DNA of 64,000 bases from Erpobdella octoculata (Eukaryota; Annelida; Clitellata; Hirudinida; Erpobdellidae). Positions 25,284-38,182 of the stretch are shown here, piece by piece (within the stretch, counting starts at the first letter, position 1; each line of letters opens with the position of its first letter). Below the pieces are notes generated by a model. The model worked only from the letters and a program-made list of their open reading frames with translations. It was not told the origin of the DNA and did not search any database. Both the position numbers and the translations under genes were made by a program. Location of the stretch: positions 40,987,829 through 41,051,828 of the forward strand of contig OZ022241.1 of the NCBI GenBank assembly GCA_963978895.1, read 5' to 3'.

Positions 25284-28200
25284 GAATAATAATGTAGTAA
25301 TTATTTATGTCATAACTACAACAAGAGTTACTACTACACCGATACGACAACAAGTCGACCAACCTTTGACAGATTTCCAGTTACTGCTCTTGTTCTTACT
25401 CTTGTCGACCTTGGTCTTCTTCGGGCTGCCGCTGACCTCGGTCACCGACCCCGAAGCGACAGAGGTAACAGAGGAAGACTGGGACTCGGTCACCGGACGA
25501 TAGCTGTGGGAAGCAATCGAATACGTAATGAGTTTGATATATATATATTTTTTTTAATCACCCTACCCAGACTGTGCCAACTTACTAGCAATCATATATG
25601 TTGAATACTCAACGAGCGAAACAGCATACTAACTCGCAGTTAAGGACTTGCGATTTATCTACTCTACTCACAACGGTCATTGTAACACTCATCGCAGTAA
25701 CAAATCGCTATTTAAAAACTCACTAAATAGTGTGAGTGTTGGTCCAGATGCAGTTGGCCCCGAAGGTTCCCTCCCACTCCATCTCCGGCTCGCTCTCGTG
25801 CCCCGGAGCGCCTCCGACCCTCGACGGGTTGGCCGGGGTGCCCCCGAACTGCCTCACCGCCTCGTAGACCGTCATGCTGTAGGGGAGGACGTGGTCGTTC
25901 AGCACGAATTCAATCGAATGTTGCGCCTGCTGCTGACTCGACTGGAGGGCCTGCTGACCGCGACGGTGGTGGTGCTGATACGAGGTCGAGGGTACGCTGA
26001 GACCCTCCTCGATGTCGTCTTCGTCGCTGGGGTCGTCATCGTCGTCGTCGTCGTCATCATCTTCGCCGCCCTGGTAGAATAAAACAATAAAGCATGAAAC
26101 ATTTAAATTAGCCATCTCTTTCTTGTTCCCTTAATCCATCAACTTCATATTATCCATCAACTTCCTGTTCATCTTATCCATCAACTTCCTGTTTATCTTA
26201 TCCATCAACTTCCTGTTTATCTTATCCATCAACTTCCTGTGTATCTTATCCAACCAAAGAGTTCCTCTACAAACCTGTCTGACTCTGGCATATCCCCTCA
26301 GCAATAGATATCTTTCGATAGCCTGCACCAGAGCAAGAGGGTCTATCTTGACGGGGCCACCCCTCCACGGCTTCAGGGTGGTGCAGGATGGGTGCCTCTG
26401 TAAGTCGCACTGTATGCAACAACAACAAAAATCAGGGGTTAATAAACAATCGACCATTCACAACGGTTAAACATTTGTCAACCGTAAGCGGAAAATAATT
26501 TTCAATAGCAGTCGCACGTCTCAACAAAAACGGTTAATGAAAGGTATTATTTTTTTTTTTAGACGACAATTTATATAGCGCCGTGTGCAGCAGAAGCCGC
26601 TTAAAGGGCATTTTACAAGTAAGATCAAACCTTGATTTGGTGGGTATCGAAAAACCTGAGGGCACTGTTCCCACCCCTGGTAGAACTGGAACCGGTCGAG
26701 AAGTCGTGTACTTTGACCTGGAACTGAAACCGACCGACCGATCAATCGAAACCGAGAACGAGTAATCGAACGTAAAAAAAATAGCTAATTAATATTAATG
26801 CCCACCTGCTCCAAGTGATGAAAGCACGCCATGAGTTTCATTACGATACTCTGGAACGGTCGAGTATCCATGGCGTCGGTATTCAACAAGATGCTCTCTC
26901 TCTCGGCCACCTGCTCGAGTAAGAGGGGGGGGATCAATAATATTTTAGAGGTCACTCACTTTAATCTTATTTGCATTCTGGACGAGCTAACAAATTAATT
27001 ATAAGAGATTTGCCAATAAAAACAGCCTTAAAAGGTCACAAATGCACAAAGTTTAGTTGTTAATTAACTAAACAGCTTAACTTGTTAGCTGACCAATGAC
27101 CAACAAGGTCTTTAAAACTAACCAATAAAAAAATAAATTCAAAACGAAAAAAAAAAACAAACATTCGGGCTTCTGAGAAAGACCGTCAGGAAGGTCTTAG
27201 CCCGCTCGTAACGCAGGAGCACGTCTGCCTCCGTGACGTTCGGCTTGACGCTGCCGCCGCTACTACCGGCCGGCTCCGGCACCGCCTTCGCCCCCTTGCC
27301 GCTGGACGAGTGAGTTCTGATCGTCGGTGTGAAGAAAGCGAGGAGCGTGTCGAGGACGTTGCTGTGGATCATCTCGAACGGGGAGACGTCCTCCTCGGCC
27401 ATGATCCGGGAAAGCTCCTGGAGTCCCTCGGTGCTCTTCGCCTGCGAGGAAATAAAAAATTGTACGGCGACGTCGCTGTTGTTGTTATGAATGGAACGAT
27501 ATAATTTTATTCATCGAACTGTCATAAATTATTTTAATGTATGTTGATATTTTAAAGATAAAAGAAGAAATTTTAAATTAAAAGAAAAAAATTTCCGATG
27601 GCGTCATTGCTATAAATAGAACATTAATTATTCATCAATTAATTTATTTATGTTGATATTTTTTTGCTATAAATAGAAAATTATTATTCATCAATTAATT
27701 TAATTTGTGTTGATATTTATTTGCTATAAATAGAAAATCCTTACAAGCGTACGAATGCGAACGATTCGAGACGACGGTGGAAAATAAACGATCAACGAAA
27801 TCATTAAAAAAAAAACTTAAATTAAACTAGAAAATTAAATTTAAATATATATTATTATTATTATAATTAAACAGCTGATAATGTCAATCAAACTACATTA
27901 AGTAATAATGACGAAATCGCATTTGCATATATATATATAAATATATATATACATGTACATATACAATTAAAATAAACGATCGAGTACCTCATCCAGCAGG
28001 AGACTGCATGCACTGCACAGCTGGTTGAGGGCTGACTGAGAAGACGAGCTGGACGCCCCCTGGTCGCAATATTTCTCGCAGAATTTCTTAGCTGGAAATG
28101 TTTTTAATAAAAAAAATAAATGAGATTAAAAAAAAAAAAACAATAAAATACTAAAATGATGAATGCATTCCCATGCAGTCTATGTAGTTCATTACGCCGA

Positions 28201-31200
28201 CTGGCGTCTCACAACGTTTTTAATTGATCGTGGTAAACAATATCCGGGTTCACTCCGGGGAGGTGGAAAATATGCTTACACCCCTCCCACCTGTCTACAT
28301 CCATCTCAATTTACTCTAGCTACTGAGTACTTCATCTGCTTGCAGTCGTCAGTATGAGTACAAGCACGCAAAGCTACCGTGTGCTAGCTTCGGCTCAAAA
28401 GCGGTGCGCCTCGATGTACACGCATTTTTAAGGGCAGACTCGTAACGCTGCTTAGCTTGTAACGCTGCTTAGCTCGTAACGTTGCTTAGCTCGTAGCAAA
28501 TCGTGAAGTTGATTCGTGGATGGAAAATGCCAATATAATCAATCAAATTCAAAACTTCTTGTTTGTTAAGAAACCAATCATTACAATAAAGTAGCCAGAC
28601 AGTACGATCAAGCAGCCAGACAGTACAATCAAGCAGCCAGACAGTACAATCAAGCAGCCAGACAGTACCATCAAGCAGCCAGACAGTACAATCAAGCAGC
28701 CAGACAGTACAATCAGACAGCCAGACAGTACAATTAAACAGACATCGGGTAGTACCCAACTGTACATAAATTCATCACCATCTCCGACTCACCTTGTTCA
28801 GATATCCACATCCTGACTCTTTCCTTAACGTCATTCAAGCTGGCAGTAGCTGCTGCAGCAGTGGGTGGCGTGGCCACGGCGCCACCGCTCGGCATGGCGA
28901 AGATGGGCATGGGGGTCTGGTAGAAAATCTGGTGGTGCCCAGGAGGGTGGGGCACTGGATGTCCAAGCGATCCCTGGGGCTGTTTCAATAAAACACATAT
29001 ATTTCAGAATTTGCAAGTTTTTATCTTCTGCTAAGCAAAATGATAGGTCATACTCTGAACACACGTACATACACGTCAACTGATACAACAAATACATACA
29101 CGTCAAGTGATACAATAAATACATACACGTCAACTGATACAACAATTAAATACACGTCAACTGATACAATAAATACATACACGTCAACTGATATAATAAA
29201 TACATTCAAATGAAATGTCAACTCACAAGGGGTGATGCTGGCCTGTCGAGATGCCTTCCGCTGCCCCCGGTCCTGTTCCACCTTAAATTGCCGAGGAAGT
29301 AAGACGACCTCGAACTTCCACCCCACTTGCTCGACCTCGTGGAGGCCGGGAGCTCGACTTCTCCGAGCAGATTGTGCAGCTCCGAGGGTACTTGCGGCTG
29401 CTGCTGTTGCTGCTGGTGATGCTGTTGGAAGTTGGAGACGACAGCCGGGTTGTAGTAGTCCACCGTTTGAAAGCCCTGCACGAGATGCTGTTGCGGGTGG
29501 TGGTGGTGGTGTTGAGAGAGGGGATCACCCGTCGGCATGAGCAAGTTGGAAGAGGAAGAAGAAGCAGGGCCCAACGAAGGCATCGGGGCCATGGGAGCCG
29601 GCGGACCGCCGAAGCCCCCCAGGGCCCGACCGGACTTTCCTCCTGACGACCTTCTCGTCGGAGCTTTTTTGTGTTTGAGAACGTTGCTCATTTTGTTGCT
29701 TTTTGTAAATAAATAATAAATATTCGTATTAAACTTTCTGTAAGAATACGAATTACTAAAAAAAATTCATCGACACACATATATTAAAAATAAGCCAGCG
29801 TACGGATATATTTTAAATAAGCCGAGTTCGATCCACAAAGGAACGGCTGATAAATATCCATTATCAATCCAGTTATATAACTAGTTTTTTTTTAATCATA
29901 TAAGACATGAAACAAACAAATTTCGCGCAGCAGAACAAAAAACAATCCAAGAACACTGACAATCTAGAGACAGGACTCGTCGAGCGTACGGTAGGAGGAG
30001 GCGGAGCTATGCCCTCCGTCGCTGCCCTGACGTGCCCCGGGTAGAACGGATGGCCGGACGGCGGCATCGGCGGCGGTGGAGCAAAGTCTATGGCCGGCTC
30101 GTGGAAGAGGGGGAAAGAGGCGTAGGGCGGAGGAGGTGGAAGAGCAAACGACGGGGCCACGTGCGGAGGCACGTGTAAGAACGAGGTCGGCCTGGTTGGA
30201 ATTGAGAGGTGTGCATGACGTGTTTAGAAAGTTGGTTACGACAGGTGTAAGAGGTGAGCGAATGATAGAAAAATTGACTTTCGTTTATACACAAATATAA
30301 TTAGGCAATGATGGCGACAGTTCATCCGCATTCATTTCGGACGGTAATTCAAAAGCATCATGCCACGATATGGTAATAACCTTTCTATAACATATTATAT
30401 TTATCATATATATATATATAGTTAACCATAATATTATACATACAGTTAATTTTTGCTAAACTTAATAACTCCTAACAGAAAATATTGATTTTAAATTTAA
30501 TCCATCATTCGACCAACATGGTCCCCGACCCCACGATCGGCCAACACCTACCTGAACGTAGTAATCGGATGAGGAGGCGGCTGCACGTGAGACTTCAGCA
30601 ATAATCGACTACTACCGGGCGGCAGCTGCTGCTGATGGAAGCCGCTGCTGCGCGTCATTCGGCCGCTGCCGCCAGTAACAGCTGCCGACGCGTTGTTGTG
30701 GTTGTTGTTGACGGGAGCCACAAACGAGCCGTGCTGCAGCTGCTGCTGGTGGTGGGCTGCCGCGGCGGACGTGCTCAGGTCCATGACCTCGTGGCCGTGG
30801 GGGGTCGACGAGGTTCCGCGGTCCGAGGGCGTGGCCGTGCCAGGAGCTGGCGAGGGAGCCGGTAGATCTTTCAACTTCTTTATCTGATGCATGACACCTT
30901 GATGGAAACAAAAATTTCTTTTAAATTTTTTATTATATATTACTTAATTAAGGCCATCATATCCATTTCTAAAATTAAAATCATCATCTTCATAATGACC
31001 ACCAACACAACATCTGCTATCCTAATCACCACCACCCCTACGGCACCGTCCTAACCCTCCTTGGAGAAATGGACGTTGAAGACATCGGGCAGCTTCTCCA
31101 TGAGAACGAAAGCCATCTGGATGCCAGCAACGACGATCTTTAAATCGGTAGAAGCCATCATCGCTGCTATGTGGCTAGGAGGACACGCGGCGTCAAAATT

Positions 31201-33766
31201 AAACGACATTATTAATTAGTACAATATATATATATATATATTACCAATTAACAAGTTGACTGTAACGACTCAGCTATCAATGATTAACAAATAATATATT
31301 TTAATATTATCTTTATTTTATAATAAAGGCAATAAATAGATGATATTACGATATAGTTACGATTATAAACATCAGTATCGGTATCAGCGCTGGGACTCAC
31401 CTGGATACATTACAGGTAGGGAGGACGCTCTTCAGCGGCTCCGCATTTCCGTAGTAGATGATCCTCATGAGAGCCTGCAGGCACTTGTGACGTATCGACG
31501 GGCCGGCCTGTCGGAAAGCAAAAAACACGGCGCAGTCACAAACGGCAAAAACGACACCGCCGGCGTTAAAGAAAGCTGCACGGCTTTTTTCGCTGCCTGG
31601 AGCTATAGATCCATGCTCGACGGAACTATTTTTATATCGAGAAACTCGTGGGGATTTCAATGATATAGTCCTCTATGAAAATGTAGTTCTAGCTTTTTTT
31701 TTCCAGTGACATACCGAATAACGAGACTAAAAACAAAAATCTTAGAACTCTGTGCAACACCAGAAAGTACGAGCTAACAAGTCCATTAATAGACAGCTAA
31801 ATTATAAAGAATAATTAGCAGCTAAATTATAATAATTTATGTGCAGCTTAATTATAATAACTAATAAGCAGCTTGATTAGAATAATTTATAAGCAGTTTG
31901 ATTATAATAGTTCATAAGCAGCTTAATTACAACAATTTATAAACAGCTGAATAGTCAAATAGATGAGCATAAAAAAAAATCCATAAAACCCACAGAAGAG
32001 TTGTAAATCTCGTAGAGAACGCAAAACAGAGTCTTGATGAATGCGTCGCCCAGCTCCGGAGAGTTCTTCAGCGCCTCCTCCCTCGCGTCCGTCACTGCCG
32101 TCGTGTAAGTAACTGAGCCAGAGAAAAATAATAAATTAATAAATTATGATAATTAAGCATCATATGAAGCCTGCAGCTGGGGACAGGTAGGGGTCACAGA
32201 GTAGGGAGACAAGATGCAGGACTACACATACACATACACAACGGAGGACCTAGATACATGCAGACAACTTACTAAACATCACAAACTATTTTATTTATTC
32301 ATTTATTATTATTTATTATAAAACTATTTTATTTATTCATTTATTCATGTCGACTAACAAGTGATCATCTTTAAAAACAAGAATTATTTTCCAATCCTGC
32401 CCCGCCTACCCCTGTCCGATCACATCAATCAAGCAAACACCCACCTGGCTGAGCCGACGCAGCCGGGCTGCTGTTGTAGGCCTTCCTTCGTACGTGCCGC
32501 GTCGTGCCCGTGTCCTCGTTGATCTGCTGGCTGGTCTCGAAGTCGACCGTGTAGTTGACCCCGAATATGCAGAGGTTCACCTCCCTCTCTCCGGACTGCA
32601 GCGCCGACTGGTGGAACGAAAACAGTATCATCGGTCGGTCAGAGGTGCGAACGAATTAACGAGCGAATAAGAAAACAGATTCGAACATGTGTTTCACTCA
32701 TCATCATCATCACCCTTTTTTTTTTTTATAGAAAACCCCCCTTCACTGCAACGTAACCACGACCGCATATTAATTAATTAATTAAATCTCTCGGCAAACC
32801 TCGATGATGCGACAATCGACCCTCGAGTACAGGTGCCAAACTCCGAGGTCATCCAGCCACTGCCAGGCCACCCCATCTCCGAGCGGGCTCGAGTTCCGAC
32901 GCAGCAGCTGGTCCACCGAGAATATCCCGTCCGTCGGAAGTTTCGGCATCAGCTCTCTGAAATAAGTAGAACAGCAATGATAGAAGACAAACAGCTGATA
33001 GGGATCGTTGATAACAGCTGATAGGGATCAATGAAAACAGCTGACATGGATTGCTGATATCAGCTGATAGGTATTGTTGATAACAGCTAATAGGGACCGT
33101 CGATGATGATTACTTGCTTACCCTATCAGGCAGACAATTTCATAGAGTTCTTGCGGAGTCCTCGGTGTCAGCTGTGGGCAACGAAAAAACATTTATTTTA
33201 ATTTTTCGAAAACCATTTATACAGCGCTCGATTAGAGATATTTTATATTAATATTAAAACCACGAAATACAATTCCATCACTGCAACAGCGCCGGAAAGA
33301 AGAAAAACGAATTGCAATTTCTCGACTCAAAGAGCTCTCTCTCTGCGGTGATTCACCGATCGTATTAGTACGAACAAATAATTCATCAAGATGCTAACCT
33401 CGATGTTCAAAGAAGCGCCCTGGTTCAAGGCGACGAGTAGATTGCACAAGGTGTCTGCGATTTCTGGATGAAAAATAAAAAGATGCAACAAAAACACGTT
33501 AACAAAGTCATCAATAATTGCCATCGCAACCGTAAGACCGTCCTATGACGTGATCACTGTAAGACCCTCGTATAACATGATCACTAACTTATGTGATCAT
33601 TCGCTAGATCGAGAGGGCTAAATTCCCATCCTAGCCTAGATCACAGCCCAGCTCCTCCAATGCATAAAACTTTCCCCTCTACTGTACAAATTACCCCTAG
33701 CCAACACATTTAATAATAAACATGACTTCTACTACCACAACTACTACTACTACACCACCACTACCA

Positions 33767-33800
<34 letters not shown>

Positions 33801-33993
33801 AACTACTACTACACCACCACTACTGTTCAATCATTTATTTTCTCAGATTTCAAAAATCCAATAATTTACAGCCAGGACAAAATAAACATAAGAATAAAAT
33901 GTCCTATAAACTCTACAAAAATATTTCACGTCCCCACGTGGGCCTGAGATTTCCCCGAGACGATTATAAATCTGAACCATCAGAGATGTACAC

Positions 33994-34030
<37 letters not shown>

Positions 34031-35722
34031 TCAACTTACTCAGGTTCAGCAGCTGGACAGCCAGGTCTGGACACGTGGAACACATGACGGCCAACATGTG
34101 CACGACCGTGACGAACATGGTGCTGCTCAACAGAGACGGAGTGGCCACGATCTGAAACGAAACGATGCGACAGCACGTTAGACGAGTCAATCAAAAGGTC
34201 AAGTCCGACAGGTCAAGCGAAATAGAAAAATAAATAGAATAAAGCAAATAGAAAAATAAATCAAATAAATCAAATAGAAAAATGAATAAAATAAAGTAAA
34301 TAGAAAAATAAATCAAATAAAGCAAATAGAAAAATAAATAAAATAAATCAAGTAGGAAAATAAATAAAATAGCACCACACAAATCCCATCATCTTTTCAT
34401 ATCACTCGCTTTCATCATTCATTCATTTCTATGCTTTTGAGAACATTATGATAATAAAAATAATAATTTAATCGAAAAGCTTTCCCAACGACGACAAAAA
34501 CGACAACAATACGATAAAAGAATCTCGCGAGAGAGCGGCGGCAAAAAAAAACCAACCAACCAGATGCAAGACATTGTTGAGGAATCCCTCGGCAGACACC
34601 TCCCTCAGGATGCTCTCGTCCGACTGAAAGTTCTCCACCAGACGCGACATGCTCAGACAGACGCTCTCCAACAGCTTCTTATCCTGCGGAATGTTCGGGA
34701 AAAAAAGAGAATTTAAGTTTGCACGAAAAATGGAAAATATATATATGAAAACTGGTTGACAATTTTACCATGATAAACAAAGATATCTTGATTTATCAGT
34801 ACTAGTAGAAACAGAGAGATAAACAAGCAAGCCGTAAAAAACAAGGTTTTTCCACAAATTTCCTGCATTTACTTCTAGATATGCACAGATTACTAGTCAA
34901 CAAGTAATTGAAATAGAAATTCAGAATCTAAAAGCCCTACCTGTTGAGTGAGTAGATTAGCCAGAGTGCCCAGCGAGCCCCTGACAAAGTGGAATTCATC
35001 GGGCGCGAGGTTCTGGCAGCAGTTGGCGGTGATGGACAGGGCGGTCCTCTGTGCTTGCAGCGAGAAGAAGTCCAAGAAAGTCAGACACGATGATACTCCG
35101 TTCTGTAACGACGATGATGGATTGAAGAATGAATGAGAGAAAGAGAGATAGAAAGAGGCAGAGAGAGAGAGATAGAGAGAGAGATAGAGAGAATGCGAGT
35201 TAGTGAGTGAGATGGTTGAAACGTACAACACGTTGTAGTAGCAATAAAATCATCAATATAAATTAAAACAAGTTCAGCAGTATGAGTCACGGTCGGGTTA
35301 CCACTACTACCACAACTATTACTACTATTACCGCTACCGCCACTGCTACTGCTACTACTACTACTAGTAAATTTCTATAAAATTACTTATTAATTACTAC
35401 AAATTACATTTACACTAGAACTCAATAAATCATTTATTTTTAATGTTGAAATGTTAGTAAATTAATAAATTTTTCATTGCTAATTACATTTTGCAATAGA
35501 ACTCAATAAATTAACAAATCATAAAAAAATGTCAGCAAATTATATTTTTCACTAGAATTCAATAAATGAATAATTCATTTACTGCTAATATCAAAATGTC
35601 AGCAACGACCGCTTGCTGGCCACCGTGACATTCAGAACAGTCAGCGATGACATCGGATATAAGAAAAAAACATTTTAACATAACGGAAATTAATAACAAT
35701 CTGCAAATTTATTTAATATCTT

Positions 35723-35803
<81 letters not shown>

Positions 35804-36940
35804 GAGTGATACTGATACTGATGATGACTCAAGATAACGACTAACAGCGTGTAGAATGGCTTTGTGGTGCTTCCTGGAGAGCATCTCGAGAGCTTGCAGC
35901 GACTGCTCCGCAACGTCCATGCACTGGATGGACTGCAGCTATAAGAAATAAACAAATCCATAAATCATCATCATCATCATAATCATTATTATTATTATTG
36001 TTATTATTATTATTAACATTATTATTGTTATTATTATTATTATTATGCTTAGAAAGACTACCAGTCAATTAACTTAGATTGCGCACACACACACACACAC
36101 ATATATATATCATTAATAAGTAATACAACAGCTATACGATAATGTAAAACTCATATGTGCAATCAAGCAACATGACAACAACCTTTTCTAGAAAAACTGG
36201 AACGGCATCCACTACAACGGCCGACGATCTCGGCAGAGCCTCCATCATGTACGTCAGAGCCCGGCAAGCGTGGTGCATGACATTGAAGTTGGTCATCTCC
36301 TCCTCGGCGCCGCGTCCGCCGGGACTCTTCAGGAGGTTGATGAGCGCCGGCACGACCTGCCGGGTCGGAAAGCCGGCCAGCGTGTCCTCGTTGCCCATGA
36401 CGAGAAGCTGGAAAACACCGGAAGATGGAACGGATTAGAACAACTGAACAGACGAGCGGCCGTAGCGATTCGACCGCTCGAAAAAGGATTTTTACTCGAG
36501 CAATAATTGAACGTGCAGCCGTGCAAGCACGAAAAAACGAACGTAAAAGCGGAAAAGAAGCCGCGCTTATTTATAACGATCGAAACGTTCGAAAGTTTCG
36601 TTTCGGAAAAGATCGGGGACGTACCTGGCACATCTCGATGGCAGCCGAGAGCTGCTGGTTTTCGTCCTTAGACTGGAGGTTCTGAAGTATCATCTGAACT
36701 TTGTAGACTGTAAACGAGACGTATAAAAAATTGCCGTATAAAATTCAGCATTATATTCATACAAAAGAACAACCGAAAACCATAATCGAACAAGCTTGTT
36801 TTAATTGAAAAAACATAATAAATATAAATAAAATAAAATGCCAGCTCATGAAGAAATGCAATTTCAACCTCTGAGGTTTCATAACACTAGAGTGCGCCTT
36901 ACAAATTCTCTACTACTACTACTACTACAACTACTACTAC

Positions 36941-36982
<42 letters not shown>

Positions 36983-38106
36983 CAGAATTCGAGCTGACTG
37001 ACCGGACCCGCCTAGGACTGATCGCTGCAAAATTTGGTGCATCCTTGGTCCGAGGGCTCCGAAAAGATGAGAGGGAACGCCCCTAGCCTCCAAAAGTGCT
37101 GAAATAAACGAGGCAAATCATTCAAATGTCTATTTATTCAAATTTAACTGATCAAATACAAAACATTTTCTTCAACTTTTTTAAACTTGAACGAAATTTA
37201 TTAAAACTAAAACTTAAAGCTAAAATTCAAAACTTTAAACCACCAGGGTCAATCTTATTAACTTATTATCTCACTAATTCACTCACTAATTCACCCACTA
37301 CCTCACTAATTCACCCACCACCTAACTCATTCACCCACCACCTCTTTCACTCACAAACTCAATTGCTTATTGATAAACTTATTGATAAACTGATTATCAT
37401 CATCACCATCTTTAAAAGTAAAAGAACAATAATCGATCGTTCCACCAACCCTGGAGTCGACCAACATCGCTTTCTTGATCCAACGTCAGTTGAGAAGTAA
37501 ACGATCCTGAATATGAGAAGTGTTGTAAACATACAAGGTCATCATCATAATCATAACCCTCATCACAACTGACACATTTAGGATCATAACCATCATTATT
37601 ATTACCATCATTATCATCACTACTTGCACTGCTGACATCTCAGTTAGAAGTCAATAATAATAATATTACAACTATAATCATCATCACCATCAATAAAATA
37701 CCATCAGCTGCATCTGCTTACCAGGTGGAGGATTGGTGGAATCTAAGGTGTTAGGGTTTGAACCCCCCGCGACACCGGCAGGGTCGACGGTGCCACCGTT
37801 TCCGTCCGGGTTTTCCAGATTGAAGAACCGATCTTCTCCGCCGCTGCTAGACATCTGAGAAGTGGCGAAGTTGGTCGCAACCAAGGCAGCAGAAGAACTG
37901 GTGGCAGCGGCCAAACTGTCGACGGCGCCGACGGTGGTCAAGGTGACGGTCGTCGAGGATACGGCCGCGTTGGATGCTCGGAGACGTCCGCCTTCTTTGG
38001 ATGCAGCTCTCCTTCTTCGGGTGGAGAAGTAGGTGAGGAGTGGGAATGAAAAGATCGAAGAAATGAATTAATTGTATGAATATATGAATTAAAGCACAAA
38101 CAAATA

Positions 38107-38182
<76 letters not shown>

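Noticed and set aside
26521..26745. Minus-strand 74-codon frame [17 protein letters not shown]
   Set aside because: Wrong frame over a true TRIP12 exon; the frame [18 protein letters not shown] joins neighbours correctly and matches TRIP12.
28469..28767. Minus-strand frames with repeated LSGCLIV or CTVWLLD
   Set aside because: They read the 21 bp minisatellite inside a TRIP12 intron; the period divisible by three keeps all frames open.
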